Shown here: positions 19,451-30,325 of the stretch, one piece after another
Numbering within the stretch: position 1 is the first letter of the stretch
How the letters are laid out: every line of letters starts with the position of its first letter
Assembly (NCBI RefSeq): GCF_017918235.1
Contig: NC_090594.1
Coordinates: forward strand, 1,779,575 to 1,843,574
DNA length: 64,000 bases
DNA from: Porcisia hertigi
Lineage: Eukaryota > Euglenozoa > Kinetoplastea > Trypanosomatida > Trypanosomatidae
Direction of reading: 5' to 3'
Made by a program: the position numbers and the translations under genes
Notes under the pieces: model-generated
Seen by the model: the letters and a program-made list of their open reading frames with translations, nothing else
The model's database searches: none
What the model was told of the DNA's origin: nothing

Positions 19451-20548
19451 ATGGATACTCGGTGCTGCACTCCGCCGTCGATTGGCAGCGGTGATGATCT
19501 CCTCGTAGCCTCTTGCCGGCATCGGCTTTTCGCGAATGAGGAAGACGATCAGGAAGTGGGGGATATAGCTCTGGAATCGAGCGTAATCATGCAGCCGTCC
19601 GACAGCTTTCCGCGCCCCTCCGGCTCGCGCTCATCTGGCCAGACGCGGCCTAGCGAACCCCTCGACACTAACGTGGAGCTGCCCTCACCCACGCGACTGC
19701 GACGCTCTCCGCGACGCGCTTTCCAGCCTATCTTGATAGATCCTTCGAGGGAGTACTCCTTTGGCCGAACTGCATTTCAGGGAGGACCGGTGGCAGCTAC
19801 TACCAGCGACGGTATCACCAGCACACCCTGGATCTCCTCGACCACGTTGGCGCAGCCCAGCCCCGGGCTAGCAGGATCCCAAGCAGCTGACACGACCGTC
19901 GCGTATTTACAAACACCGGAGGCGCAGCGCGCCAACCACGCTGTATCCACTCACAACATAATAGGACACCTTCTCTACACGCCAGAGATACCGCCAGTGT
20001 GCCAGGCCTGGCGAGCAAGCCTGGATGCTGAACTCGACAACGTAAACAAATGTTCGGCACCCGCCCAGCTGCCGCCCCTCACGACGCTTATCGAAAATGC
20101 CCTTTACGTTGGCAGCTTTCCAGATGCCCATGTTGTGCCTCAGCTATGTGCGCTGGGTGTCCGTCACGTTATCAACTGCTGCGCACAGGACATACACACA
20201 GCCCCAGAAGTGGCTGCGAGCTTTAACCTGCACAACTTCGAGTCATTTGATGCAGACGAATACTTAATTCTTCACCGCGACTACGAAGCTTTCGCGAGGC
20301 TGGTGTCCACCATACTGGCGAATGGAGAAAGGGTGTTTGTGCACTGCATCGCCGGTGTGAATCGCAGCGTGACGTTGTGCGCCGCGTACCTCATGGATCG
20401 CCTTGCGCTGAACCCGGTGGAAGCCGTTCGAGTGTTCCGTGCCAATGGGCGCATGCGCATCCTGGACAACAGAGGCTTTCGTCATCAACTTGTTGATCAC
20501 TACTTGCAAAGTGGGGAGTCACACAACCCGAGTATACAGCTTCAGTAA
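19451..20548 (+). CDS. Dual-specificity protein phosphatase
   Basis: A 365-residue protein with a disordered Ser/Pro-rich N-terminal half and a C-terminal phosphatase domain (about 215-360). The signature HC-x5-R-S is intact as HCIAGVNRS: nucleophile Cys299 and Arg305, preceded by VFV. The general acid is probably Asp267 or Asp269, in the FDADEY loop about 30 residues upstream. The domain lacks a kinase-interaction motif and is of the atypical DSP type, acting on phospho-Ser/Thr/Tyr or non-protein phosphates. The substrate is unknown. The start at 19451 is the first ATG; a second in-frame ATG near 19589 is possible. Confidence 0.85.
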   Translation: MDTRCCTPPSIGSGDDLLVASCRHRLFANEEDDQEVGDIALESSVIMQPSDSFPRPSGSRSSGQTRPSEPLDTNVELPSPTRLRRSPRRAFQPILIDPSREYSFGRTAFQGGPVAATTSDGITSTPWISSTTLAQPSPGLAGSQAADTTVAYLQTPEAQRANHAVSTHNIIGHLLYTPEIPPVCQAWRASLDAELDNVNKCSAPAQLPPLTTLIENALYVGSFPDAHVVPQLCALGVRHVINCCAQDIHTAPEVAASFNLHNFESFDADEYLILHRDYEAFARLVSTILANGERVFVHCIAGVNRSVTLCAAYLMDRLALNPVEAVRVFRANGRMRILDNRGFRHQLVDHYLQSGESHNPSIQLQ

Positions 20549-22396
20549 TAAAGAGGCCAGATGTTTGTGTGGCCTCCACCCCCCCCCCCCGGGACCCCAT
20601 CGTCGGGAAGTGAGGGGAGTTGGGGGGGGGGGGTGGAAGGCTGCATTTTGGGGGGCATTGGTCATTCATCCCTCAACAGAACTAGTCTTTCCCCGTACTC
20701 GCAGCTTCTAGAGTTGTCTTGAAAGTCCTGCAGGTTGGGATGCGCTGATGCCTCAGTGAAACCGCAGATCTGCTTTCCTGCTGGAAGGGGAAAAAAGGGG
20801 TCCCGCTCCCCTACTCATCGTTACCGGCGCGCATTACATTGGCCACGCACGCGGGAGAATAAACCCACCCCACTCACACACACACACACACACACACACT
20901 TCACCCCCACACCTTCCCCCTTTTGTAGGAGTTTTATTGTCTTTGCTGCCTACTTGGCCTCACATTTTCTTGAACGGATGGCGACGGCAAACTCGCAGCT
21001 TCCCTGGCAGTTTCCGTTTTGTTTTTTTTTCTTCTTTTACAGAGAAAAATCCTTGCGGTCGCTCCTTTCTGTTTTTTTTTTATGCGCCTCTCCTTTTCTT
21101 GCTCATTGTGAGGTAGCTGCAAGTGGACAGATGTGGGATAGCCTCTACCTCCAGACCCCCTTTTTTGTGTCAGAGTAGATTGGCTTCCATAGATGCACTC
21201 AGACGCAAAAAAACAACAAAAGAGTGTACGGGCAAGAGGCGAGGAGAACATTGAAGTAAAATGTTCCCAGTGGAAAAAATTTGTTGTAACGCTCTCTCCA
21301 ATCAGGCACCGAGCCGAGGTAAAGGACAAAATCAGCAAAAAAAAACACATTTTTTGGGTGTGTGTGTGTGTGTGTGTGTGGCTGCTGAATGTGCCACCCG
21401 TCCCTGCTTCTGCCTCAAGCCCCCCCTCCCCCCTGCGCTGCACAGTAATGCACCGAAATCGGGTTTGGATAGAGAACAGAAGAACAGAAAGAGATGTTTT
21501 TCTTGCAGAGGGGGGGGGGGCTGCTGCTTCCAGAGGCTTGTGCCTCCCTTGCCCCCCTCCCCCCCCCCGCTGCATCAAATAGGTTTCACGGCAAGTTTCA
21601 ACAAACAACAGCGTGTGTGCCCGCGCCCCCAGATCACACCCTGTTCTGTCGCACCACCCCCTTCCCCCTAGCGTTGCCCACTATTCCGTTGTATATGCAC
21701 ACACACCCGCATACATAAAGAACTCCACAAAGCTTAACCCGTCGTTTGTAGTTGAAGTACCTGTGGTTTGTTCTCTTTCTGTACACTTCTATCTCTTTTT
21801 TTTTTGCCAATGTTGTTGGTTCCAACTACATGTTCCTTGCTCTCTGGTTGCAGGGGCTTCTTCAGCAAGGCGAAGCACACCTAGGCAGGCCTACTCTCCA
21901 TTTATGTATGTACACACACACACACATGCCTTACTCATTGTGCTCAGAAATAAATTACTGTGGCGAACGCATTGGTGCAGAAATAAAACGCAAGTAGTTC
22001 ACTGCCCTTATAAACAGAAGTGAGGTTCGGAGCAAAGCAAAGCGGTGACAAGGCCAGCCTTTCCCTTTCCCCCACTCTCCCCAAACACGCACCGATTCTC
22101 CCTCGCCATGATGTGTAAAACAGGGGGGAGGGTGTTCTCGAGTGAACCACAGAATGTGTGCTGGATAATGTCTATATTCTCTCTCCCCGAATTTCTGCAC
22201 ATTCAAGCCTGACTTTCTTTTCTTGTCTCCTCCTCTCCTGACTCGACGGTTTTCTTTTGTGTCGCTACAGATCAACAGAAAACACAAAGGAGGCGCCCAC
22301 TGCATGCCTGTCCAATGCAAAGAGAGCACTAATTGTTTGCTCTCTCTCTATCCGCCGCCCCCCACCCCACCCCACCCTCTTATCGCTGCCGCACCG
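20549..22396. other. Long intergenic region, low complexity
   Basis: C run (20580-20590), G run (20622-20633), CA repeat (20874-20899), TG repeat (21358-21380), G run near 21510 and a pyrimidine tract at about 22338-22385 next to the SNAP50 start. Open frames covering 20934-21608 on the minus strand are built from runs and repeats and are not credible. Confidence 0.55.
20874..20899. repeat. CA dinucleotide microsatellite
   Basis: About 13 CA units in the gap between the phosphatase and SNAP50 genes. Confidence 0.95.
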
Positions 22397-23797
22397 ATGC
22401 GCACAAGCAGCTCACCTGCGCGCTCCTTCAGGGTTGACCCGTTCATCTTCGTCGTGCCCGGTGACCGCGACCATGGCAGCGGCGGTTCCTCGTCGGTTGG
22501 GCCGATGACCCTACGCAAAATTGCATACGAGGTGGCCAGCATTCCCATTGAAGAGCTGCGAGCCATAAACGAGGAGCCGCTGGCAAGTATGCAAGCGGAC
22601 GCTGCTCTTGAGCCCGGGACAAAAGTGAGGCTGCCTGTGGTCCTGGACTACCAGGGCAGTCCCTACGGAATAACGATGCGCCTAGGCAACGCTGAGTCGC
22701 AGCTACAGGACTGTGAAACGCTTCTGGACTCACTCGTCAGCTCTTGGAAGAGTGAATACGGCGTTCACAGTCTGGAGTGTCTTCCCCCGCGTAAGGTGTG
22801 CTCGCAGACGGAGGCAGTGCTGGCTAAAGTGCACGAAGAGGCGATTCGACAACTGCCCAGAGTTGAGGCAGGTCTTCAACGGCTGGGTAACAGAGAGGCG
22901 AAGCTGCCCCTTCTGGTGGAGGTCGAGGCGATCAAGGCAGCCGAAAGCGTCATTGGGGAGTCGTTTCAGCGAGCCGTTGCTGGGCTGGTGAGCTTCAAGA
23001 AGGAGAATGAAGCCTGCAGGAAAGTCGGACCGGCACCGATGAGCTCCAACGACCTCACGCCCGCCTCCCTGCACACGAAGCGCGACGAAGGGGAAGACTA
23101 CTGCGTCATGCACACCCATCGATGGGAGTTTGCGGTGCATGGGATGCGCTCGAAAGAACCGCGTGAGGTATGGGCGGTTCTCTCCTGCCAGCCGCTTGTA
23201 GCGCTGCTAGATGCGATCGACTGCCCCTCAGTGCGTGACCCACTTACCACCTCACGGAATGCCTTTTTCTTTATCCACGGCGTCTTCTACATCGACGACC
23301 GGCATAGATCGGAGGCGGATTTTCTCGACCTCACCGAGGTTATCCGAAGGACTGACCCTTTGCAGGACGCGTCAAGCCCTCACTCTGTCGAGCGCCAGAG
23401 TTTCGCTCGGTGCCCTGTTAAAAGCGCTGCCTCGACCACTTTCAAGGACCTCAACATCAAGATGGGTGAGTCGTGTCTTCTGCGGCACTGCGGAGGGTGT
23501 GACCACTATTTTTTCCTGTCGCATGCCCGAAGCCTACGCGGCTACCCGCGCAAGGAGCGGAACGAGTTTCCGCACCGTGTGTGGAAGGTAAGAGACCAGG
23601 CAAGGCGGTGTCTGCTCTGTCGACTGTTTCCCGCTACTGTCGCGCTCTACGAAGATCCACTCTCACCCGAGAGCCCCGCCTTCTACTGTGCAGTGTGCTT
23701 TGATCTCCTGCACAGCGGTGACACTCCAGAGGAAGCGGCGCAGTATCAGAGACGTGAGGCGAAGGACTTTGGGGAAGTTTACTTCAAGGTGACGTAG
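22397..23797 (+). CDS. SNAP50: snRNA-activating protein complex subunit SNAP50 (SNAPC3)
   Basis: A 466-residue protein whose C-terminal half matches the SNAP50 family. Its zinc-binding signature runs through His364-Cys365-x2-Cys368-x-His370 (RHCGGCDHYFFLS), then C405-x2-C408 and FYC-x2-C at 431-434. In trypanosomatids the SNAP-type complex drives transcription of the spliced-leader RNA genes, on which all trans-splicing depends, and probably of snRNA genes. The N-terminal half is helical and less conserved. I chose the ATG at 22397 because it directly follows a long pyrimidine tract; an in-frame ATG near 22304 lies upstream of that tract. Confidence 0.9.
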   Translation: MRTSSSPARSFRVDPFIFVVPGDRDHGSGGSSSVGPMTLRKIAYEVASIPIEELRAINEEPLASMQADAALEPGTKVRLPVVLDYQGSPYGITMRLGNAESQLQDCETLLDSLVSSWKSEYGVHSLECLPPRKVCSQTEAVLAKVHEEAIRQLPRVEAGLQRLGNREAKLPLLVEVEAIKAAESVIGESFQRAVAGLVSFKKENEACRKVGPAPMSSNDLTPASLHTKRDEGEDYCVMHTHRWEFAVHGMRSKEPREVWAVLSCQPLVALLDAIDCPSVRDPLTTSRNAFFFIHGVFYIDDRHRSEADFLDLTEVIRRTDPLQDASSPHSVERQSFARCPVKSAASTTFKDLNIKMGESCLLRHCGGCDHYFFLSHARSLRGYPRKERNEFPHRVWKVRDQARRCLLCRLFPATVALYEDPLSPESPAFYCAVCFDLLHSGDTPEEAAQYQRREAKDFGEVYFKVT

Positions 23798-24283
23798 TCC
23801 TCTGCCAATCTGGCGCGCGCGCTCCTGTACATTGGCATTTTTTTTAACAGACATTGTCGTTCACATTGACGGCTACGTGCCAGAAAAACGAGAGGGCTTT
23901 CACCTCCCCTTTCTCCATCTCATCGGAGTCACCATCGACAGTGAGGGATATTGAGCGCGTTCTGGTACTTTTAGGCCGAGAAAGCTCAGAGGCTAGCTGC
24001 TTGCAGGATAACGTACACTAATCCGCGGCGTATCTTACCGCCGCGTCCCTACTCTCCCCTTCCTCTACTGGGCAGTGTTCTCCTCAACCAACTACCTGAA
24101 CCTGGGAACAGGCATCCAACGTCACCTCCACACATGGCTTCTCCTTCCCTCCCTCCCTCTCCTCTCGTTCCCAGTTCTAACCTCTTCACCTTTTTCACAC
24201 TTTGGTCACGCAGCTATCCCACGTCTGCAGAACCGTTTTTCGCGAAGCCCCACATCATCAGGCAATAGGAGTTTTCTGTGTCT

Positions 24284-24314
<31 letters not shown>

Positions 24315-24425
24315 GCGGTGCACCCATCACATGCGTAGCTCTGAAAAGTCAACAGACGTGCGGAGAGTTTTTTTTTTTGATTTCCTCTTCGCTGTGGGAC
24401 GTGTATCAGTAGTTGTAACCGTATC
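23798..24425. other. Intergenic region with TG repeat
   Basis: Pyrimidine-rich around 24050-24190 and a TG repeat at 24286-24314 about 110 bases before the katanin start. Nothing else recognised. Confidence 0.6.
24286..24314. repeat. TG dinucleotide microsatellite
   Basis: About 14 TG units, 110 bases upstream of the katanin p80 start. Confidence 0.95.
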
Positions 24426-26192
24426 ATGTTCTCCATCTCTGAGCACCGGCTTCCATGCGACGTCCTGTATTCACGCATTAGCGCCAGTCGCTCCAAACCG
24501 CTTGTCGGTTTCGGCGGCCGCGACGCCTGCATCCATGTGTTTCCCTTTATGGGTTACACGCGGGTTGCCTGGCTCCAAGGACTGTCGGAGCCTGTCACAG
24601 CTCTCGCCTTTGACACAGACCAGACGTCCGTAGTAGGTGGAAGCGACGCCGGCAGGCTGCAAATGTGGGACGTTGGTTCTGAGGAGGTGGTACGTGTCTT
24701 CACCCGCGGCCACGCCTCTACCGTGACCGACATCGATGTCTTCCGGAACGGGCATTTTTTTACCACGGTATCAACCGACAAGATACTGCGCATCTGGGAT
24801 GTGCGAAAGTCGTCCGGCAGACAGTCGTACAAAGATGCTGTCGCACCATTGTGCGCCGTGCAATTCTCACCGAACGGCAGGTGGGTGGCAACCGGGTGTG
24901 CGCGCGGTACCGTGCGCATCTACGACCTCGTTGCTGGCAAAATCATGCAAAAGTTCGAACTGCACTCAGGTGCCATCACGGGCCTCCACTTTCACCCGGA
25001 CTTATATTATTTAGCGGTGGCCAGTGGTGACGGAACGGTGTCTGTGTGGGATCTGGACTCCTTTGAGACGCGCTTCCACAGCAACAGCCAGCGCTCACCC
25101 ATCGATGCCGTCCGCTTCGCTGGCACGCGCCTCCTCGCGACATCAGATCACCACCTGCGTATCTTCGATATGTCTAACCTTAGTGACAGTACCGCAGTTT
25201 CGCTGGAGGCGCCGTGGACTATGATGGGTGACGTAGCCTACGCAGGCGCCACGGACGAGGCTTGGTTCGTGGAAACAGCCGGGTCGACAGCAATGAAGTC
25301 CAAGCTTTGTCTGCGTGACATTCATCCTCTTGGAAAAGGAATGCCACACCTCGCTGCAGCACCGCTGGCATCGACCCCAACATTTGCCCCGCCCTTCCAG
25401 CGAGCCCTGGTGGCGCCGCTGAACAACTGTCAAACCCTCACGGATACAGGAAAGAAGCCAGCAAGTGTTTCTCAGCTCAGCTCATTAGACTCATCGGTGA
25501 AAGCCACCGGAAACCACACGGGAGATGATGTACGTCGCGTGGTGACGTCGGCACCGTTGGACGTGGCCCTGCCCCAGCCAACGAGGAGCAACGATGGCCC
25601 ATCTTTCCCACCACCACAGACACCGTCGTCTAGAACAGGAGAATCAGAGATGGAAATGCTGCAGCAGCTTATTCACGAGCATGGCACAGTCTCTGCTACA
25701 TTGCAAAGGCGGCTCAACACGCTGCGCGTCGTGCGCACACACTGGATGAGTAATCAGTCTGAGGCGGCCGTGCATGTACGGCGGTTTTGTGAGGATGGAC
25801 AGGAGTTCGGACCTCTTTTTGATTTTCTCACTGTGCTGCAGCAACAACACATGAAGGAGAAAATGCTTACGGAGTCCATCGCGGGCGTAGTGGACCTAAT
25901 CGTAATCGCGCTGAAGACCGACTATGAGCCTCTCATCCTGTTAGGGCTGCGCACTCTTCGCAGTGTGACCATCAAGTTCCGCGCAAGGATGGAGGAGGTG
26001 CAGCGGCGGGCGCGCACGTCGCTGAGTGCAGGCCACAACGATCCGCTTGGCGCGAGTCACCATCAAAACATCACCGAAAGGCTAAAAGTCTGCTGCCCGA
26101 TAGTCTTTGTGCTAGCAGAGCGCCGCGACAACGTCGGAGTGGAGGCTAGGGCAATCCTACCAGACATGCTGCCGCCGCAGCGCACTCAATAA
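24426..26192 (+). CDS. KATNB1: Katanin p80-like regulatory subunit (WD40 plus con80)
   Basis: A 588-residue protein. Residues 1-300 form a WD40 propeller, with clear repeats ending in QMWDV, RIWDV, RIYDL and SVWDL. A low-complexity linker follows. Residues about 409-585 match the con80 domain, a helical bundle that binds the p60 AAA ATPase of katanin, beginning LIHEHGTVSATLQRRL. Katanin severs microtubules; p80 targets and regulates p60. In trypanosomatids katanins act in flagellar length control and cytokinesis, which is family knowledge rather than something seen here. Length and domain order are normal. Confidence 0.9.
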   Translation: MFSISEHRLPCDVLYSRISASRSKPLVGFGGRDACIHVFPFMGYTRVAWLQGLSEPVTALAFDTDQTSVVGGSDAGRLQMWDVGSEEVVRVFTRGHASTVTDIDVFRNGHFFTTVSTDKILRIWDVRKSSGRQSYKDAVAPLCAVQFSPNGRWVATGCARGTVRIYDLVAGKIMQKFELHSGAITGLHFHPDLYYLAVASGDGTVSVWDLDSFETRFHSNSQRSPIDAVRFAGTRLLATSDHHLRIFDMSNLSDSTAVSLEAPWTMMGDVAYAGATDEAWFVETAGSTAMKSKLCLRDIHPLGKGMPHLAAAPLASTPTFAPPFQRALVAPLNNCQTLTDTGKKPASVSQLSSLDSSVKATGNHTGDDVRRVVTSAPLDVALPQPTRSNDGPSFPPPQTPSSRTGESEMEMLQQLIHEHGTVSATLQRRLNTLRVVRTHWMSNQSEAAVHVRRFCEDGQEFGPLFDFLTVLQQQHMKEKMLTESIAGVVDLIVIALKTDYEPLILLGLRTLRSVTIKFRARMEEVQRRARTSLSAGHNDPLGASHHQNITERLKVCCPIVFVLAERRDNVGVEARAILPDMLPPQRTQ

Positions 26193-26979
26193 ACGCGTGA
26201 CACCTGGTCCCTTCGACGGAAGGGTACCCCTCAGTGGGTGTTCATGTGACAGCGCCAATACTGCTACCGACCAACTGCATCTGACCTACAAGTCTTCGTC
26301 TGTGTTTCTTTTTCCCCCTCATTTGTGTCTTGAGGTGCGCTTAAGTTTGTCTTGAGTCTTCTTTTGCCATAGAACTGGTCGACTGCTGCTTAATGGTGTG
26401 CGCATGCGTGCAGTGATGTCGTGGTATCGTGTGAAACACCGCCTCTAATCTGTTGTTGTCTTGTTTCCCCACCGCAGAAGCGGTGGCTTATTTCCTTGGC
26501 ATGTCTATATGAGTGTGTATGTGAGTTTGCCTTGTTTCACGCTCAAATGCATCTCCCCACACACGCAACTGTCTCATGTTTCTCTACCGATGAGCGGGTG
26601 TGTGTGTGTGTGTGTGTGTGGTCTCGTTTTTTTGACGCCCCTCTCGTTTTTCCCCATCCCCTGCATCTCCTCGCCACGAAGAGGATGTGCATATATCACC
26701 TGGCGCGGAGGTGGCGAGACGAAGAGTACCCTACACAAGAATCGAACGGCTTTGACTCGCCTCTGCTCGTTTTTGACCCCTCCTTCGTTTGCTCTTGCGT
26801 ATGCGTTTGTCTACTGGCATCTTTTTCCTGCTCGTTCACCACACCACTGCCGGTGCCATCCCTCCACCACATTGCCCGCCGACGGCTTGCAACAGCACTA
26901 TTTTTGTTCGAGCTGATGCCCACCCCCACAGTCTGGTGAACTGGGTGAAACGTCCAGGCTTCCCGGTATTGCGGCCCAG

Positions 26980-27960
26980 GGAGACCCATGGCGCCGACGC
27001 AGTCCCTCTCAATCTTTACTCCTGATGTCTTGAGTAAGCACCTGGAGGCGTTCGAGAGCTTCATCATTCAGTGCGTGCAATAAGAATGCGCGTGATTAGC
27101 CGCCAGGGCCTCCGGCGAACTCCGTGGTCCGTTAAGTGGACGCAGGCTCGAAACAAGGCTAAACGCCTTGACGACGGACATAGTGGCACAGGCGCGAGCC
27201 CGAAGCCTCCCATAGAAACGGGCTTTTTGCCGCTGCTGATGCGACATTGTCTACAGGGTCGGAGGCGGGCTCCTCCAGGCACACAGCCAAGGTTGCCGAC
27301 GTGTCACTCATGCAGAGCATGACGCGGGCGCCCGCCGCCATGCACAAACGAGTAGAGGAACAGCATGCCGACTTGACACCAATGGCACCCACAAAACTGC
27401 GAGCTGGTGCGCACAATGGTAACTCAGGTGAACTGTCTGAAGGAAGACGGTCAACAACTGCGCGACGAGTTGACGAACGTTCGACGGCAACTTGGGTGTT
27501 TCAGTGAGGGTGACAAAGTCCCGACTGTGTGGTCACCCAACGCACAGTGAACCACGCTCGTTTCTGCAATTGCGCGGAAAGCGCTGGAGACGTACATACA
27601 TCCCTCCCCCCTCCCCCCCCCCCAGCCCTTCGACGACAGGGATGCACACCCCATCGAAGTAGCAGGGTTCAGCATCCATTTTGTGAGGAAGCCAGGCAGG
27701 CCCTTTCTTCACGCTAATGCCGAAATCACCACTGGTGGGTGACAGTGCCACGTGCCTACAATGTGTGGCGGTCGAAGCACTTCATCCCTACTGATGACCG
27801 CGGCCAGGTCCTGGACGGACGCCAAGTCGGAGTAACCTTGGGCAGGGAAGACATTTACAGCACCCACTTTGATGGGGTACCTTGCCGTTGTGACCCAAAT
27901 ACATCTCACTCGGCACTCGCTGCCTACTGGTGGGGAAGCGTGAGACACCCCGGAAGATAG
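26980..27960 (+). pseudogene. Probable decayed host gene of unknown identity
   Basis: This stretch lacks the runs and repeats typical of the gaps and shows short coding-like segments in different + strand frames. One begins with an ATG at 26990 and gives about 31 residues including FTPDVLSKHLEAFESF before a stop. A segment around 27415-27545 has coiled-coil character (GQQLRDELTNVRRQ). Another at about 27740-27960 is open for 73 codons and includes RGQVLDGRQVGVTLGRED. No single frame runs through and no family was recognised. An ancestral coiled-coil protein gene is the simplest reading; a noncoding RNA or chance composition remain possible. Confidence 0.4.
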
Positions 27961-28430
27961 ACTACAGAAGGGAGGGGCAGTGCTTGAGGGCCACGCCTGT
28001 GTTCAGACAACCGAATCGTCACTGCCCTGAGGCGTGTCCATCGCTCCTTTGCACTGAGCGATGGTCATGTGTCAGTGTGGGTTAGAGTGTGAAGTGAGAA
28101 GGCCCTCTATGATGGCAACATGAACACGTTTATATTACAAGAAAGCATGTTTCCACCTCAGCTGCAGTGGTCAACCACTGCTGCCTAGTGTTGCTCTAAT
28201 TTGCGCACACTCCCTTCCGGCGTGGCCCCTCAGCTCCGTAGCAGCAAGGGGAAAAAGGGACAGAGACGGGAAAGAAATGTGGAAAACGATGGGGGTTAAC
28301 ACGTGCACTAATGCTGCCAGTAAAATTCCCCCTCCCCCTCCCCCTCCCCGCTGACCCTGCGGTGGCTCGAACATTACCTGTGTACGTCCACTACCATATC
28401 CTACGCCACTTACGTGCCTGAACTTTTGAT

Positions 28431-28453
28431 CACACACACACACACACACACAC
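28431..28453. repeat. CA dinucleotide microsatellite
   Basis: About 11 CA units followed by a CT repeat (about 28470-28483), ending some 35 bases before the PACRG ATG. Confidence 0.95.
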
Positions 28454-28516
28454 GCGACTCTATGCAGCTCTCTCTCTCTCTCGTTAGCACTTCAAACAGA
28501 TCAACGTCTCCGCACC

Positions 28517-29461
28517 ATGTCCGTCAAAAAAACCTTCTCGCAGGCCGCGCGGGAAAAGCTCCACAAGGATCGTGACGTACTACCGCCCTTCAGCGAAGGC
28601 CCGTTTGGGCCGTTCCCAAAAGGCTGGAGCCCGAAGGAGCGCGATGCGGCGAAGGCAACTGTGAGCATTGCCGTCAAGGCTGCGACAGCCAAGAGCAAGG
28701 TCGCCGCCGGGCAGCCCTCAACGGCGGCCTCATCAAAGATTGCGCAAGCTGACATCCTCATCGGCCACACTGGCATAGGCGGCATGACAGTGAGCACTTT
28801 CAAAGGCACCGGTGGCGCAACCACGTCTCTCAGCAGCGGGCGCTTCGGTGACCCAGCTGGCCCTGGTGAAGCTGGCGCCTACGCAAAGCAGCGCATGCCG
28901 CCAACAGACTTTCGACATCACTACGAGCGCAGTGACTTGCCGGTGTCCATTCAGCACGGTGCGAAGCGCTCGCTGCTGTGGAAAGTAGACGCAACGAAGC
29001 TAGACTACCACCACTACCTGCCTATCTTCTTCGATGGCTTGCGCGAGCTGGAGGAGCCGTTCAGTTTCGTGGCGTTTCAGGGGAGCCTAGACCTCCTCGA
29101 GAGAGGTGGCGCCAAGATCCTGCCGACGGTGCCGCAGCTCATCCTGCCACTCAAGACAGCCCTGAATAGCCGGCACCCCGACGTGCTACGCAAGGTTTTC
29201 CATGTGATCCAGCAGCTAGTGGTGAGCGGCGATCACATTGGCGAAGCGCTAGTGCCTTACTATAGGCAACTGTTGCCGGTGTTCAACCTGTTCAAAAACC
29301 GCACCAGGAGCATGGGTGATCGCATGGACTTCAGCCAGCGCACCTGCCAAGACCTCAGCAGTCTCATCAACAACACACTCTACTTGCTCGAGCGCTACGG
29401 CGGCCCGGATGCGTACATCAACATCAAGTACATGATACCCACTTATGAGTCGTGCATGTGA
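28517..29461 (+). CDS. PACRG: PACRG, axonemal inner-junction protein
   Basis: A 314-residue protein. The first about 130 residues are Ala/Gly/Ser-rich and variable. Residues about 135-314 are the conserved Parkin co-regulated gene armadillo-like domain, with PPTDFRHHYERSDLPV, the DYHHYLPIFFDGLRE segment, a TALNSRHPDVLRK helix and the terminal INIKYMIPTYESC. PACRG sits at the inner junction of doublet microtubules and is needed for a stable axoneme. Its presence fits a flagellated cell. The ATG at 28517 follows a CT-rich tract and the CA repeat. Confidence 0.94.
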   Translation: MSVKKTFSQAAREKLHKDRDVLPPFSEGPFGPFPKGWSPKERDAAKATVSIAVKAATAKSKVAAGQPSTAASSKIAQADILIGHTGIGGMTVSTFKGTGGATTSLSSGRFGDPAGPGEAGAYAKQRMPPTDFRHHYERSDLPVSIQHGAKRSLLWKVDATKLDYHHYLPIFFDGLRELEEPFSFVAFQGSLDLLERGGAKILPTVPQLILPLKTALNSRHPDVLRKVFHVIQQLVVSGDHIGEALVPYYRQLLPVFNLFKNRTRSMGDRMDFSQRTCQDLSSLINNTLYLLERYGGPDAYINIKYMIPTYESCM

Positions 29462-30325
29462 GGTGGACAGCTGGCGGAACACCAGGTCGACATGCACCAA
29501 TGTACAAAGAATCAAAAGCGTGTGCCCTCCCTCCGACTACTCTCCACAGCGAAAGAGATTTCTTGTTTGTATTCGGTTGGTTTCTTGCCCTATTGATAAT
29601 GTAGAAAATTTCACTGGCATGTGGCTACACAAGAAATGTGTAAAAAAAAAAAAAAGATCGAGGACCACAAACCCCAAGCCGCGTCGCGCGAAAGCGACTC
29701 CAATCTGCTCTTCCTCTGCGCCCGGGTTCGCCAGCGCCCCGCAGCAAGCAACACCGAGACCTGACCCACCGGCCCCCTCCTCCTCCCCTCCCCTCCCCCA
29801 TAGCCAGCCAGCCCCCTGGCTCCACCCTCACCAGCCCCCTCTGCGCTGTGCGGGAGGCCCCACCCGGGGGGGGGGGGGCTGGTGGCGCGGGGCCACCCGG
29901 CCGCCCCAGCCAAAAAAAAAAAAGAACACACACCGGATGATCGAAACCGCACGCCCACGGAGCCCCGCGTCACCAGATTCACGTCTGCAAGAAAAAGCCA
30001 TATGCGATCCCAAGCTCAATTGCACCACGCAAGCACAAGGAGGAAAAAAAAAACAAAAGGCTTACAAAGCACCAAATATATGTTTCTCTTTCCGTGTTTG
30101 CGCAGGGATTACCTAGGAGCAGGGCCTGTGGTTACAATCATTGATATTTTCCTTTTTGCCTGCGCTACTTTCCCTGTCTCTCATCGCTACCCGCGTTCTT
30201 CTGCAAAAGCTGCCTCCAGTGTGGTCAGCAAGCAAATCCCATACGCTGCATTTCGCCACTCACTCGACTGTGTCACACCACCTATCTAGAGCAAATCACA
30301 GAAAACCTTGCGCAATCAAAAACCA
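29462..30325. other. Intergenic region at the left edge of the low-GC3 island
   Basis: Very mixed: A runs at 29641-29655, about 29911-29922 and about 30044-30053, separated by strongly GC-rich sequence (29690-29910) that includes a G run at 29868-29878. A perfect 6-bp stem with 5-base loop occurs just after it (GGTGGC then GCCACC). From about 30060 rightward the DNA is AT-richer. No gene recognised. Confidence 0.5.

Larger units (their letters stand above)
26193..28516. other. Long intergenic region containing a probable gene remnant
   Basis: Holds TG repeat 26597-26620 and CA repeat 28431-28453, the latter just upstream of PACRG. Between about 26980 and 27960 the sequence changes from low complexity to balanced, coding-like sequence; see the separate pseudogene entry. 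Confidence 0.55.

Noticed and set aside
20934-21608. Minus-strand open frame of 224 codons in a gap
   Set aside because: Built largely from homopolymer and dinucleotide runs; no protein-like segment.
26735-26760. Another TTCGATT motif on the minus strand
   Set aside because: No stems can be formed around it; chance match within low-complexity UTR.
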